59,371 nucleotides of DNA from an uncultured Flavobacteriales bacterium (GTDB taxonomy: Bacteria > Bacteroidota > Bacteroidia > Flavobacteriales_D > Sanyastnellaceae). Under the pieces are notes generated by a model. The model searched no databases and was not told the origin of the DNA. It saw nothing but the letters and a program-made list of their open reading frames with translations. The stretch covers positions 1-59,371 of the forward strand of contig CALKGK010000057.1 of NCBI GenBank assembly GCA_938085105.1. Direction: 5' to 3'. Made by a program: the position numbers and the translations under genes. This document shows positions 8,591 through 18,600 of this stretch, one piece after another (position 1 is the first letter of the stretch; the number at the start of each line of letters is the position of its first letter).

Positions 8591-9043
8591 ATGACCCAAA
8601 CACTTTTCGGGTCATCGGGCGGATTTAACATTGGAAAATGGGGTCGCTTCGGTATCTTTGCAGGCATGAAAGCGCGTGCAAAAAGGCGAGATGAGAAGAG
8701 CTTCAGTATAACACAAGTTACCAGCGGAAGAATTGTACTCACCATTGACGGTCCAATGCGATTTGGCTTGAGAGAAGCCGTGAAACTCCATCGTTGGCTC
8801 GACAACGCGAAGGCCCCACAAGGTTTTTTTCTCGAAGTAAGAAACGCCCACAACCTCATGTTTGAAAGTAGGGCAAGAAAACTCATGCTCCAGCACCCTT
8901 TGATCAATAAGTGCGCAATGATTACGGACAATTCACTGGAACTCCTCAGTGGAAACGTTCGGCATTACCTCAACTCCCCCTCCTACCCTGTGCGCTACTT
9001 CGCTTCAAGTTCTAAAGCCAAGGCTTGGTTGGATTACTGTTGA
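8591..9043 (+). CDS. Uncharacterised protein, possible STAS/SpoIIAA-like fold
   Basis: A 150-residue protein of unknown role. A beta-rich start (SFSITQVTSGRIVLTIDGPM) is followed by a helix, FFLEVRNAHN, and CAMITDN...YPVRYFASSSKAKAWL. The end resembles the closing strand and helix of small SpoIIAA/STAS-like proteins, in which a PV.yF..s..A..WL pattern is common. This is an inference from pattern only. The start is uncertain: an internal ATG at 8666 would give 125 residues and remove a glycine-rich stretch. The 3' end overlaps the convergent HEAT-like gene by ten bases. Confidence 0.6.
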   Translation: MTQTLFGSSGGFNIGKWGRFGIFAGMKARAKRRDEKSFSITQVTSGRIVLTIDGPMRFGLREAVKLHRWLDNAKAPQGFFLEVRNAHNLMFESRARKLMLQHPLINKCAMITDNSLELLSGNVRHYLNSPSYPVRYFASSSKAKAWLDYC

Positions 9044-9570
9044 GCTTCTATATCGGTAAGGATTTGTAGCATGCTCACGGCAATGGGTTGTCTGGGATCT
9101 TCCTTGTCCATTTCCGAAATTCCTGAGCGGAGTTCAATCAAGGCCTCCAACAAGTGAGCTTCTTGAATTTCTTCAGTCATTTGCTCCACTACGGTCAATG
9201 CTTCAAAAGCCTCCATGTATGAACCGTTCACCGCAATTTTTGCCAAGCTGGCAATGGCTTCTACGGCTTGGAAACCGGAATTCCACAAATAGCTGATGAT
9301 GCGTTCACGAATTTCAAGGAAACGTTCGTCGTCCAATGCTTCAATCAGACTGGTTTCAGCGTCGGAAATCTTCAACTCGTTGAGTACGGCGTCCACTCCC
9401 AGTTTAACTTCTTCGCTTCCGGACATGTGGGCAAGTAAAAGGGGCTCCACAAAACTCGCATCGGCGTAGTTTCTGGTTTTCTCAATTGCGTCCAACACGA
9501 GCTCTTCTTGGGTCGAAAACAATTGCTTTCGAAGCTCTTCCTTGATTTTCTTTTCGTTCTCTTTGCTCAT
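9034..9570 (-). CDS. Uncharacterised all-helical HEAT-like repeat protein
   Basis: A 178-residue, acidic, apparently all-helical cytoplasmic protein. Several helix pairs of HEAT/armadillo character are visible (for example FVEPLLLAHMSGSEEVKLGVDAVLNELK split into two helices, then ISYLWNSGFQAVEAIASLAKIAV). Such folds usually mediate protein contacts; no catalytic motif is visible. It has no signal peptide. A TAAATTTG -7 box ends eight bases before the ATG. It converges with and overlaps the 8591 gene, and sits 27 bases downstream of the Nudix gene on the same strand. Confidence 0.75.
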   Translation of the reverse strand: MSKENEKKIKEELRKQLFSTQEELVLDAIEKTRNYADASFVEPLLLAHMSGSEEVKLGVDAVLNELKISDAETSLIEALDDERFLEIRERIISYLWNSGFQAVEAIASLAKIAVNGSYMEAFEALTVVEQMTEEIQEAHLLEALIELRSGISEMDKEDPRQPIAVSMLQILTDIEAQQ

Positions 9571-9578
9571 AATTGCGG

Positions 9579-9586
9579 CAAATTTA
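9579..9586 (-). promoter_or_regulatory. -7 promoter box for the HEAT-like gene
   Basis: The minus strand reads TAAATTTG, an exact TAnnTTTG match, eight bases before the ATG at 9570. It implies that this gene can be transcribed separately from the Nudix gene, with almost no leader. Confidence 0.4.
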
Positions 9587-9597
9587 CAACTCCCAAG

Positions 9598-10221
9598 TCA
9601 CTCTCTCATCGCTTTTCGAAATTCATTCAAAATCATGGCCGTTGCTCCCCACACAAAATGCTCACCAATTCGAAAACCGTTCACTTTGAGTTGGTAAGGA
9701 GGCAGTTGAATTTGAACTTCTTCTTTGATAACGCTCTGTTTGTTCACAAACTCCATCAAGGGCACTTCAATGATTTGGGCTACTTCGCGTTCTTCCTTCA
9801 CAAAATGGGCTTCCTTGCTTGTGATTCCTACGAACGGACTCACCAAAAAATTGCTGGGCGGAATGTAAACGGGCGATAAATCGCTCAACAGTTCAAGTGC
9901 GCTTTGGGGAATCCCGATTTCTTCCTCCGTTTCTCGAAAGGCCGTATGCACGAGGTCGCGGTCATCAAAATCTTGTTTTCCCCCAGGAAGGGCGATTTGT
10001 TTGCTGTGAACACCATCGTATTCTGGTCGTTCAATGAGCGCAAAGTGCCATTCCTCATCCCGTAAAAACATCAAAATCAACACTGCGCCATAACGCATGC
10101 CCGCTGGAGGATGCTCCATGATCTCCGCCGCCTTTTTTCTGTCGTAAGACATGAGCTCAAAATGGGCCTCGTCAGAAGCGCGGTAATTATCCCAGTATTG
10201 GATGATTTTTTCTTTGTTCAT
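9598..10221 (-). CDS. Nudix hydrolase, coenzyme A pyrophosphatase (NudL) type
   Basis: A 207-residue Nudix protein that probably cleaves the pyrophosphate bond of CoA or a related nucleotide. The Nudix box runs from G81 to I104, ending RETEEEIGI; the spacing from glycine to the RE pair is one residue longer than the standard box, as in the NudL/CoA group. The preceding SKQIALPGGKQ corresponds to the extra CoA-group motif, usually written with GQvsFPGG. C-terminal PSNFLVSPFVG also fits the group. Upstream, TAACTTTC (10233-10240) is a one-mismatch -7 box. It is divergent from aat, with 39 bases between the start codons. Confidence 0.85.
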   Translation of the reverse strand: MNKEKIIQYWDNYRASDEAHFELMSYDRKKAAEIMEHPPAGMRYGAVLILMFLRDEEWHFALIERPEYDGVHSKQIALPGGKQDFDDRDLVHTAFRETEEEIGIPQSALELLSDLSPVYIPPSNFLVSPFVGITSKEAHFVKEEREVAQIIEVPLMEFVNKQSVIKEEVQIQLPPYQLKVNGFRIGEHFVWGATAMILNEFRKAMRE

Positions 10222-10260
10222 GATCGATTTTCGAAAGTTAAGTTTAATTTCAAGCCCGAT

Positions 10261-10950
10261 ATGCCCTTACACCTTTTAAGTGATGAACTTTATTTTCCAC
10301 CAGCAGATCAGGCCCTGCCCGAAGGTCTCTTGGCGATTGGTGGTGATTTGAGTGTGCCCCGACTTTTACTGGCTTACGAACAAGGCATTTTCCCCTGGTA
10401 TTCTCATGACGATCCCATCATGTGGTGGTGTCCGGATCCCCGATGTGTTCTCTTTCACCGCAAACTCAAGGTGAGCAAAAGCATGCGCAACGTTCTCAAC
10501 CGTTCGAACTATGAGGTTTCTTTTGACCAGCATTTTGATGAAGTCATTGCCGCTTGTGCTGAAATTGAACGCAAGGGAGAAGACGGAACTTGGATCACGG
10601 AAGAAATCAAGAAGTCATACATCTCTTTGCACGAATTGGGCTTAGCACATTCTGTGGAAGTGATGATGGATGGAGAACTGGTGGGCGGACTCTATGGGGT
10701 TTCGATTGGAGGGATGTTTTTTGGTGAAAGCATGTTTTCGAAAAGAAGCAACACAAGTAAAATTGCCTTTATTCACTTGAGCAGGATACTGGAAGAACGT
10801 GGTTTCCTGGCCATTGACTGTCAGGTAATGAATGCGCATCTAGCGAGTTTAGGTGCCATCAATGTACCGCGGAAAGACTTCCTATCTTTGCTGAGCGAAG
10901 CCCAAGAAAAGCCAACGCTCAAAGGCAATTGGCAAGAGCTCTTGAACTGA
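10261..10950 (+). CDS. aat: Leucyl/phenylalanyl-tRNA--protein transferase
   Basis: A 229-residue cytoplasmic enzyme of the N-degron pathway. It moves leucine or phenylalanine from tRNA to the N-terminus of proteins starting with a basic residue, marking them for ClpAP/ClpS. Family motifs are clear: FPPADQALPEGLLAIGGDL near the N-terminus, GIFPWYSHDDPIMWWCPDPR (residues 42-61), EDGTWITEE, and GLYGVSIGGMFFGESMFS. Length is usual. I start at the ATG at 10261 because the open frame upstream overlaps the divergent Nudix gene and has no family similarity. The next gene begins six bases after the stop, so the two are probably co-transcribed. Confidence 0.95.
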   Translation: MPLHLLSDELYFPPADQALPEGLLAIGGDLSVPRLLLAYEQGIFPWYSHDDPIMWWCPDPRCVLFHRKLKVSKSMRNVLNRSNYEVSFDQHFDEVIAACAEIERKGEDGTWITEEIKKSYISLHELGLAHSVEVMMDGELVGGLYGVSIGGMFFGESMFSKRSNTSKIAFIHLSRILEERGFLAIDCQVMNAHLASLGAINVPRKDFLSLLSEAQEKPTLKGNWQELLN

Positions 10951-10956
10951 TTAAGA

Positions 10957-11496
10957 ATGAAGAAACTAATTGTGTTGTGGTTCAAAAAACGGGCATGGCA
11001 TTTCACAGGCATGCTGCCGAAAAAACTGGCGAAAGTGCTGTTCGTTGCGGCTCCTTGTGAGCATTCGTTTTTAGAATTCTTGGTGAGCATGGCGGTACTA
11101 AAAATCACCAACGTTCCAGCAAAAATCATTCTCGATAAGCAAGCCGTTCGGCCTTGGAAAAGATGGTTTCTAGTTCAGTTCAAAGAAATTCAGTTCATGG
11201 ATTATAATGCAACGAATACCTGGACGAAGATTGCTCAGCAATACAAAAACCATGAGCGCTTGGCTTTGATCATTTGTCCGCTCAAGGCAAATCACGGTCA
11301 ATCTCAATTTGTAAGTGATCAGTGGTACTACCTGTGCAAAGAACAAAGGCTTCCCATCGCCATGATTGCGATTGATGAACAAAAGCGCGTGCTTCGTTTT
11401 CACGGACATTTTTTAGCTGGAAAGAGTGCCGAACGGGATTTGAACTTCATTCAAGCCTATTTCAAACCCTTTTTTGATTCGCCCATTTTTCGTTGA
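10957..11496 (+). CDS. Acyltransferase-like protein lacking the catalytic HxxxxD motif
   Basis: A 179-residue protein without a clear membrane segment. The layout recalls small PlsC-like glycerolipid acyltransferases of Bacteroidota, which start with FHxTG.lPk..K.v.i.AP..s and have a later PEGT-like segment. Here the first block reads WHFTGMLPKKLAKVLFVAAP followed by CEHSFLEF, where HTSNWDF is expected, and the later block reads ICPLKANHG. So the HxxxxD dyad is not intact. It may be a catalytically dead relative, or the resemblance may be superficial. It follows aat by six bases on the same strand. Confidence 0.5.
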   Translation: MKKLIVLWFKKRAWHFTGMLPKKLAKVLFVAAPCEHSFLEFLVSMAVLKITNVPAKIILDKQAVRPWKRWFLVQFKEIQFMDYNATNTWTKIAQQYKNHERLALIICPLKANHGQSQFVSDQWYYLCKEQRLPIAMIAIDEQKRVLRFHGHFLAGKSAERDLNFIQAYFKPFFDSPIFR

Positions 11497-11612
11497 TAAA
11501 ATGTGAATTAATAAGGTCATTTTCTCAGACCAATAGCAAGAGGAATATCGTACTTTCGGAAAGCCCTTGGGGGAATACTACTGAACCTTAATTATACACA
11601 AAAGCCCGTCTC

Positions 11613-11882
11613 ATGGATAAGTTCGACCATATGATCCTTGACATTATTCAGTCATACAAAAAGCAATTCCAAAGCCACATCAAGCTCAGTCTTTTGGAGG
11701 AACAATTTTGGAAAAGAATCGAACAAGAAGAAACCTTAAGCATTGGAAAAGCGCGCATCGGCGAACGCATCACGAAATTGTATCTGGAAGCATACATTCA
11801 GAACAAAGAAGGATACATGCTCACAAAAAAGGGAAGAGAACAACTTCGCCATTCAAAACAACACGCTGTTCACATCGCTTAA
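11613..11882 (+). CDS. Small uncharacterised protein, winged-helix-like
   Basis: An 89-residue basic cytoplasmic protein. Helical segments are followed by a C-terminal YIQNKEGYMLTKKGREQLR, which looks like the wing and final helix of a winged-helix fold (the L T.kGr..l pattern is common in such DNA-binding proteins). I do not recognise a specific family. A clear intrinsic terminator follows 25 bases after the stop, which supports a real transcribed gene. Confidence 0.6.
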   Translation: MDKFDHMILDIIQSYKKQFQSHIKLSLLEEQFWKRIEQEETLSIGKARIGERITKLYLEAYIQNKEGYMLTKKGREQLRHSKQHAVHIA

Positions 11883-11906
11883 TCGAATAAAACACTGAAC
11901 ACCACT

Positions 11907-11931
11907 AGCATGCTTCGGCATGCTTTTTTTT
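11907..11931 (+). terminator. Intrinsic terminator with TTCG tetraloop
   Basis: AGCATGC (11907-11913) pairs perfectly with GCATGCT (11918-11924) around a TTCG tetraloop, followed by seven more T residues. It ends transcription of the small gene at 11613-11882. Confidence 0.88.
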
Positions 11932-11952
11932 GTACCCCACCATTCACATCAC

Positions 11953-13626
11953 ATGAAAACAAAACAACATTTCTTTTCAGCCCTTCTCCTCGCCATCCTT
12001 CTTACTACCGTAGGATGCGGTTCTTCTAATGAAAGTAGCGAGGCGCCAAAGCAGTCGGCAGCATCATGGACCTCTTCCTTGGATGAAGCCCGATTGGACA
12101 TCTACACTCCTGTAGCCCTCACCACCGATTTGTCGAAATTGAGCGAGGAAGACAAGCAGATCTTGCCCCTTTTGATTGAAGCGGGTAAAATCATGAATGA
12201 GCTCTTTTGGATGGAGTCTTGGGGAAATAAAAAAGCCTTGATGGACAGCATTGCCGACCCAAAGATCAAAGCGTTTGCTGAAGTGAATTACGGTCCTTGG
12301 GATCGTTTGAACAACAATGCCCCCTTCATTGATCAAGTAGAAGAAAAGCCTGCTGGGGCGCAATTCTATCCTGCAGACATGACCAAGGAAGAATTTGAAA
12401 ACTGGAACAACGCACATAAAAAGAGTCAATACACCTTGGTAAAGCGTGATTCTTCGGGCCAACTCCGTCATGAATACTACCACAGAGCATTTCGTCCGCA
12501 ACTCGAAGCTGCGGCCAACCTCCTCTACGAAGCAGCGGCCATCAGCACCAACAAGAATTTCAAGTACTACTTGGAATTGCGTGCTAAAGCCTTGTTGAAA
12601 GATGCCTATCGTGCGAGCGACATCGCTTGGTTGGCATTGGAAGACAATACCTTGGACATCATCATTGGTCCGATTGAAACCTACGAAGACCAATTGTTTG
12701 GCTACAAAGCTGCACACGAATGCTATGTTTTGGTGAAGGATCTTGAATGGAGTGAACGATTGAAGCGTTACAAAGACCTTCTACCGGAACTGCAAGAAAA
12801 CCTTCCTTGCGACCCTCAATTCAAACAAGACCCCATCGGATCGAAAGCCCAATTGAACGCTTACGACGTGGTGTTCTATGCGGGAGATTGCAATGCGGGA
12901 AGCAAGACCATTGCCGTGAACCTTCCCAACGACGAAGAAATTCAACAAGAGTATGGAACCCGTCGCTCACAGTTGAAAAATGCCATGCGCGCCAAGTTTG
13001 ACAAAATCTTAATGCCCATTTCGAAGGTGCTTATCGCTGAAAACCAACAGCAGCACATCACCTTTGACGCCTTCTTTGCCAACACCATGTTTCATGAAGT
13101 AGCGCACGGACTAGGAATCAAAAACACGGTGAATGGAAAAGGAACCGTTCGCGAAGCATTGCAAGAACAGGCCAGCGCTTTGGAAGAAGGAAAAGCTGAT
13201 ATTTTGGGCTTGTGGATGGTGACTGAACTCTTCGAAAAAGGGGAAATTCAAGAAGGAACCGTGATGGACAACTACGTTACCTTCCTGGCAGGAATTTTCA
13301 GATCAGTGAGATTTGGTGCATCATCAGCACACGGAAAAGCCAACATGCTCCGTTTTAACTACTTTAAAGAAGCTGGCGCGTTCAGCTACGATGAAGCAAA
13401 CGGAAAATACAGCGTTGATTTTGATAAAATGCAAGCTGCGGTTGAAAGCCTTTCTGCACTCATTCTTCAACTTCAAGGAGAAGGAGACTATGATGCTGTG
13501 GTACAATTGATGGAAGAAAAAGGACAGATTGACGAGGCACTACAATCCAATCTCGATCAGTTGTCTGAAGCAGGAATCCCCGTAGACATCGTATTTGAAC
13601 AAGGCAGTAAAACACTTGGACTATGA
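11953..13626 (+). CDS. M49-like zinc metallopeptidase lipoprotein
   Basis: A 557-residue protein starting at the ATG at 11953, which gives a signal ending LLTTVGC (C22), probably a lipoprotein. HEVAH at 381-385 is a zinc-binding HExxH motif, and EEGKAD about 30 residues later (411-416) supplies the third ligand. The pair fits the dipeptidyl-peptidase III (M49) group, whose classical members have HELLGH and EECRAE; bacterial relatives with a shorter HExxH site exist. It would trim peptides at the cell envelope. Its stop overlaps the next gene as ATGA, so the two products may work together. An open frame 11 residues longer begins within the terminator and is rejected. Confidence 0.8.
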   Translation: MKTKQHFFSALLLAILLTTVGCGSSNESSEAPKQSAASWTSSLDEARLDIYTPVALTTDLSKLSEEDKQILPLLIEAGKIMNELFWMESWGNKKALMDSIADPKIKAFAEVNYGPWDRLNNNAPFIDQVEEKPAGAQFYPADMTKEEFENWNNAHKKSQYTLVKRDSSGQLRHEYYHRAFRPQLEAAANLLYEAAAISTNKNFKYYLELRAKALLKDAYRASDIAWLALEDNTLDIIIGPIETYEDQLFGYKAAHECYVLVKDLEWSERLKRYKDLLPELQENLPCDPQFKQDPIGSKAQLNAYDVVFYAGDCNAGSKTIAVNLPNDEEIQQEYGTRRSQLKNAMRAKFDKILMPISKVLIAENQQQHITFDAFFANTMFHEVAHGLGIKNTVNGKGTVREALQEQASALEEGKADILGLWMVTELFEKGEIQEGTVMDNYVTFLAGIFRSVRFGASSAHGKANMLRFNYFKEAGAFSYDEANGKYSVDFDKMQAAVESLSALILQLQGEGDYDAVVQLMEEKGQIDEALQSNLDQLSEAGIPVDIVFEQGSKTLGL

Positions 13627-14165
13627 TCAAATTACTTTCAAGCTTCTTCTTTCTGAGTCTCTTTTTATGTGCTGGTCCGGAAGGCAAGTTATTCCCTGAA
13701 CTTCAAGGAGAAAAACTCACTGGAGAGCAGCTCACGATTCCTGCCGACCTCAACGATAAAGTATCGATTGTTGGAATGGCATACAGCAAGAAGTCTGAAG
13801 CAAGTTTGAAATCTTGGTATCAACCGATGTTTGACAAGTTTGTGCTGAAGCGTGGGATTTTTGACGACCAATACGATGTCAACCTTCTTTTCGTGCCCAT
13901 GTTTACTGGTGGAAAGAAAGCCGCCTACAACGCGAGCATGAACAAAATGAAGGAGTCGAACAGAGAAGATCTCTACCCTTACCTCCTCTTCTACAAAGGA
14001 GGACTAGAGCCCTATGTTTCGACCTTGGAGATGGAAAACAAGGATCAAGCCTACCTCTTTCTTATCAACCAAGAAGGAAAAATCTTGTACAGCACCAAAG
14101 GCTTGTTTCAAGAAAGAAAGATGGAAGAAATTGAGGCCATCTTGGATGAAGAGAACGAAAAATGA
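13623..14165 (+). CDS. Exported thioredoxin-fold (ATP10-like) protein without active cysteines
   Basis: A 180-residue protein with a hydrophobic N-terminus (MIKLLSSFFFLSLFLCAG) that looks like a signal peptide, possibly a lipoprotein at C16. The rest has the strand-helix order of thioredoxin-like proteins: LPAD-NDKVSIVGMAYSKKS, a central helix, VNLLFVPMF, and AYLFLINQEGKILYSTKG. It lacks a CxxC pair. The pattern recalls the ATP10-like group. It is translationally coupled (ATGA) to the metallopeptidase gene upstream, so a role with that enzyme in the envelope is likely. Function is not known. Confidence 0.65.
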   Translation: MIKLLSSFFFLSLFLCAGPEGKLFPELQGEKLTGEQLTIPADLNDKVSIVGMAYSKKSEASLKSWYQPMFDKFVLKRGIFDDQYDVNLLFVPMFTGGKKAAYNASMNKMKESNREDLYPYLLFYKGGLEPYVSTLEMENKDQAYLFLINQEGKILYSTKGLFQERKMEEIEAILDEENEK

Positions 14166-14205
14166 TCCGTTCATCTTTGGTACTTGATTTTCATTTGAAG
14201 CGGTC

Positions 14206-15531
14206 TTAAGTGGCCGACTTCATTGCTTTTCTTCCAAACAAAACAATTACGAAGTAGAACACGCTTAGTGCTCCAAAGGCCAGAGGAAATCCTTTAAAGT
14301 CGATGAGCAAGCCCGTCATTCCAGGAATAACCGCCCCACCTACGATGGCAGTGCATAGCAGTCCGGAACCTTCTGCCTTGTGCTCACCCAAAGGAGCGAT
14401 GGAAAGGGTGAAGATGGTTGGGAACATGATGGAGTTGAACAATCCAACGGCCAAGATGCTGAACATGGCTAGTAGTCCGGAAGAACTGATTGAAATCAAA
14501 ATCAGCAAAATCGCGCCGAAGCCAAAAACGCTGAGCACTTTGGAGGGTTTGAATACTTTGGTAAGGTAGGCTCCGATGAAACGACCGATCATTGCCGAGA
14601 ACCAATAAAAGAAAACAAAGCTCCCTACAATTCCTTTTTGATCCAATTCATTGAAGGATTTCCCCGTGAATGTTTCTGAAATGAAAGTGACGATCTGTCT
14701 TAGCGGACCAACTTCTTTGATGGTTTCCACCAGTCCGAGGTTCACGAAATAGCTTGTGAGAAAAGATCCGATGGCGACTTCAGCACCAACATAAACAAAG
14801 ATCCCAGCAATTCCCCAACGAAGAATGGGATGTTTTAAAGAAGCAGCATAGCCAGAAAAAGCGCTTCCTCCCTCCTTGCTTTCGATGATCTTTGGCAACT
14901 TCACCAAGGCAAAAACACCGGCTAGAAGAAAAACAAATACTGCCAAACTCAAGAACAATGTTTGCACTGTTCCCGCTTCAGCTAAGAAATAAGCCGCTTT
15001 GGTTTTTTCGTCGAGCGCTTCAATTTCTTCTCCGCTCAGGATTTGATCACTCAAAAGAAAAACAACGGCTAGAATGGGCGCAATGGTGGTTCCAAGACTG
15101 TTGAAAGCCTGGGCGAGATTGAGTCGGCTCGAAGCCCCTTCTTTCGGACCAAGAACAGCGATGTAGGGATTGGCGGCCACTTGAAGCATGGTGATTCCCG
15201 AAGCCACAACGAACAAAGCCATCAGAAACAAACCGTACACCCTCAAACCAGCGGCTGGGTAGAAAAGCAAAGCACCAATACCAATGAGTCCGAGACCAAA
15301 AATGATCCCTTTTTTATATCCCAATTTAGAAATGATCCAACCTCCGGGAATGGAAAAGAGAAAATAGGCAATGAACCACGCAAATTGGATGACACCTGCT
15401 TTGGCGTAGCTCAAATCAAATACCTCTTTCAGGCGAGGAACCAAGGCATCCACCAGTACGGTGATGAATCCCCAAAGAAAGAAAAGGATGGTAACTGCGA
15501 TAAAGGGCAGTACAAGACGTCGTTGACTCAC
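14206..15531 (-). CDS. FucP-type sugar/proton major facilitator transporter
   Basis: A 441-residue protein (from the GTG at 15531) with about twelve hydrophobic helices, placed in the FucP/glucose-galactose transporter group of the major facilitator superfamily. Typical are FLWGFITVLVDALVPRLKEVF at the start, the loop GWIISKLGYKKGI, MLQVAANPYIAVLGP and SRLNLAQAFNSLG. It should import a hexose or fucose across the inner membrane with protons. The open frame extends 20 residues to an ATG at 15591, but those residues are not family-like and a weak promoter (TTTG, 22 bases, TATCTTGC) lies there, so I prefer the GTG. It lies downstream of the large secreted protein. Confidence 0.87.
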   Translation of the reverse strand: MSQRRLVLPFIAVTILFFLWGFITVLVDALVPRLKEVFDLSYAKAGVIQFAWFIAYFLFSIPGGWIISKLGYKKGIIFGLGLIGIGALLFYPAAGLRVYGLFLMALFVVASGITMLQVAANPYIAVLGPKEGASSRLNLAQAFNSLGTTIAPILAVVFLLSDQILSGEEIEALDEKTKAAYFLAEAGTVQTLFLSLAVFVFLLAGVFALVKLPKIIESKEGGSAFSGYAASLKHPILRWGIAGIFVYVGAEVAIGSFLTSYFVNLGLVETIKEVGPLRQIVTFISETFTGKSFNELDQKGIVGSFVFFYWFSAMIGRFIGAYLTKVFKPSKVLSVFGFGAILLILISISSSGLLAMFSILAVGLFNSIMFPTIFTLSIAPLGEHKAEGSGLLCTAIVGGAVIPGMTGLLIDFKGFPLAFGALSVFYFVIVLFGRKAMKSAT

Positions 15532-15605
15532 GATAGTTGATTTAGGTGCAGCAAGATAATAACATCTTGTCGCTTTGCACCAAATCAACAAAAAAGGGCC
15601 TTAGA

Positions 15606-18600
15606 TCATCGAATAACGGTAATGGTACCGCTTCTTTCAAATGCGCGGGTATCCATTCCTTTTACCTTAATCACATAGTTGTATACTTCGTCTTCTGCGA
15701 AATACTCTCCTCCATTGGCACTACCGTTCCAGATTTCATCCATGTCTTTGGACTCAAAAACGAGCTCTCCCCAACGGTTAAAAATCTGGATTGCGTACTC
15801 GGAAATTTGTCCACCTTTTACCTGAAAAAAGTCGTTCAAACCATCTCCGTTCGGTGTAAAGGCATTCGGCACGTAAAGAATGATGGGTGCGTCAATTACA
15901 GTAAAACTACTGTCTCGACAACCCAAAGGATTCACAACAGTGAACATCGTAACATAGGCCTCCAGTCCGTCAAACTCATGGAAAGGATCTTCTTCGGTAC
16001 TTGAGTCACCATCGCCAAAATCCCAGAAGAAATTACAATCATCGCATTCTGGATCTTCAGCCGCGAAAAATTGAACATCGGTTTCATTGAGGTAATCGTA
16101 TGTGAAAGTTGCTCCCACGTGCTGCACTTCTACAAAAACCTCTTCCGAAGCTTCGTTTCCACAAGCATCGCTCACTTGGATTTGATAGTTGATGGAATTC
16201 AGTGGTGAGAAATACTGCTCTTCACCAAAAACACCAGCATTCACCCATTCGATGGTCAATGCACCTTCACCTCCGCTTGCATCAGCGAAGAGGTTCACGC
16301 TATTGCCAGCACAAATCACGGTATCGTTTGAAGCCGTGAGCTCAATTGGGATTTCCAACAAATCAAATTGAATCACATCTTCAGCCACAGAACCACACTC
16401 ATCCGTGATGGTGAGTACAATTGGAACACTGCTGTAAGACTGGAAGGTGATGTTGTCTTCGTCGCTCAACACTTCTCCATTGGAGGTCCATTCGTAGTTC
16501 AAGTCACCAAGTCCAACAGCATTCACTGGAGCAATGGGTACTTGATCCGTACACAAGGCCAAGATGTCTTCTCCAAGATCGAGTTCTGCTGGAGGATTGA
16601 TGATGGTAATTTCTGTTGTAGCGATGGCTACACCGTCACAAGCATCAGTAAATTCAACTTCAATCAAACTTGTGGTATCGAAACTCTCCGAAATGGAAGC
16701 GTTCCCACCCAAGGCGTCTCCGTTTGTGAGGTTGGTCCAAGTATATTGAAACGCTGGAACTCCTTGAATTACTTCAACTTCTACATCAAACACATCCAAA
16801 CATGTTCCCGAAAGATTTTGTGGAAGAGCGATTTCTACTTCTGGTTCGAGTACCGTGATGTCCAAGAAACCCGTACCTACTTGTCCGCAAGCGTCTTGCA
16901 CTTGAAACTCCACCGTTTGGGATCCGACAGGAACATAATCCAAAGTTTGGTTAAAGCTGATAAAGCTATTGTCTTCATCAAACCAAGAAAACTGGACATA
17001 AGGTTGTTCACCACCAGATACTACAGGAGTAGCTGAAATTGGCTGTTCGCAACCCGTAAAGATTTCTTCGGGCATTTCAATCACCAGCTCTGGCACATTC
17101 AATTCTACATCGATGGAAGCCGACTCTTCAAAACCACATCCATCGGTAACAACTAGATGAATCTCAGAAGCTCCTTGCCAAGTTCCGTAGAACAAAGAAC
17201 CTTCGAACCCAAAGAGGTTGTTTCCGTTTTGATCCTGCCATTCATAGGTGAAGTTTCCATCTCCGCCTGATGCAGAACCAGTGACTTCAACAAAATCGTT
17301 GCAATTCAATAAAAGGTCGCCATTATCAATGGTTACGCCTATTTCAGGGAATTCCAATATCGTTACTTCAATCAATCCGTCATCGGAAGGCATCCCGCAG
17401 GTATCGCTTACAATCACGTTGTACCCTGTACTGGTATCGGGAGCAACTGTAATTTCTGCAGTATCCTCACCGGTATCCCACTCGTAGCTAAAGTTCCCGT
17501 AGCCACCAGTAATAATTGGGGTGATGACAGCTTCATCTCCAAGACACATGTTAAATTCATAACCATCCACCACAAGCGGTTCTGGTATATCAAAAATTTC
17601 AAATTCAAAATAAGAGACCAAGCCTCCTCCGTTACATGCGGCAAGGTTGAGGATCTCCATTTGAACGGTTTCTCCACCTTCAATGATTCCATCCTCAAAA
17701 GCATCTACCTCGAATTGCACGGACTCAACGCCTGGAGGGAACACAATGGTATCTGGCAGTAGGGTGTAATCTGTTCCATTGATCGCTGTACCAGTGTATT
17801 CAACAATGATCATTTCCTCAATTTCGAGCACTGTTTCAATTGGACGAGTGAAAGTCAGCGTTGCGATACCGCAATCTTCGTACATAATATCACTCTCACC
17901 TCCACCTACATCTATGGAAAGATCCACATCTACAACGGAATTCGATGTAAACGAACCTGCCTCAAGAACTACTACCGATTCGAGCGCAGTATCTGACCCA
18001 TCGGCAATGGCCAATTTAATATGATAGGTCTCACCACAACTTACTGGGTATATGGCCTGTAACTTCACTGTAAACCCATTGACACAAACGTCTTCATTGT
18101 TTGGATTATCATTATAAAATTCTGAGTTTAAATCAGGATTAACCGAAGAAATGGTAATGGGGAGTTGTGGAGTTTGGTTGGGAACCTCTGCAATGTTTAC
18201 AGCTCCATCTGCATAAGGACCATTAATTCCTGGTCCAGACAAAAAGAAAGCGAAAATATCATTGTATTGCGAGTTGATCCATGTCAGCCATTCATCTGAT
18301 GCGAAGGAGTAATTGAATTTTACGGTATCACCCGTTGCAATGAAATCGAACTCGAGGGCGCAAACATCATTGACCGAATTTACAACGATGGGCTGCCCAA
18401 TTAAATCACCTACAGAATTCGCAATGTCTAAAAGATCTTGATCTCCCGAGACAGGATCCGTGAGTGGGTCAAAGGTTTCAATACAATCTTCTGCCACAAA
18501 GTCGGTTGCATATTGAGTGGATAAAACAAGTCCTTCAGTAAGTGGAAACCAACCTCCCTGACCTTCAGTGTAATGTCCTATTTGTTCTTCCGCCCCAGTG

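Noticed and set aside
15531-15591. Twenty-residue N-terminal extension of the FucP-type transporter
   Set aside because: Not family-like, and a weak promoter lies within it; the GTG at 15531 is preferred.
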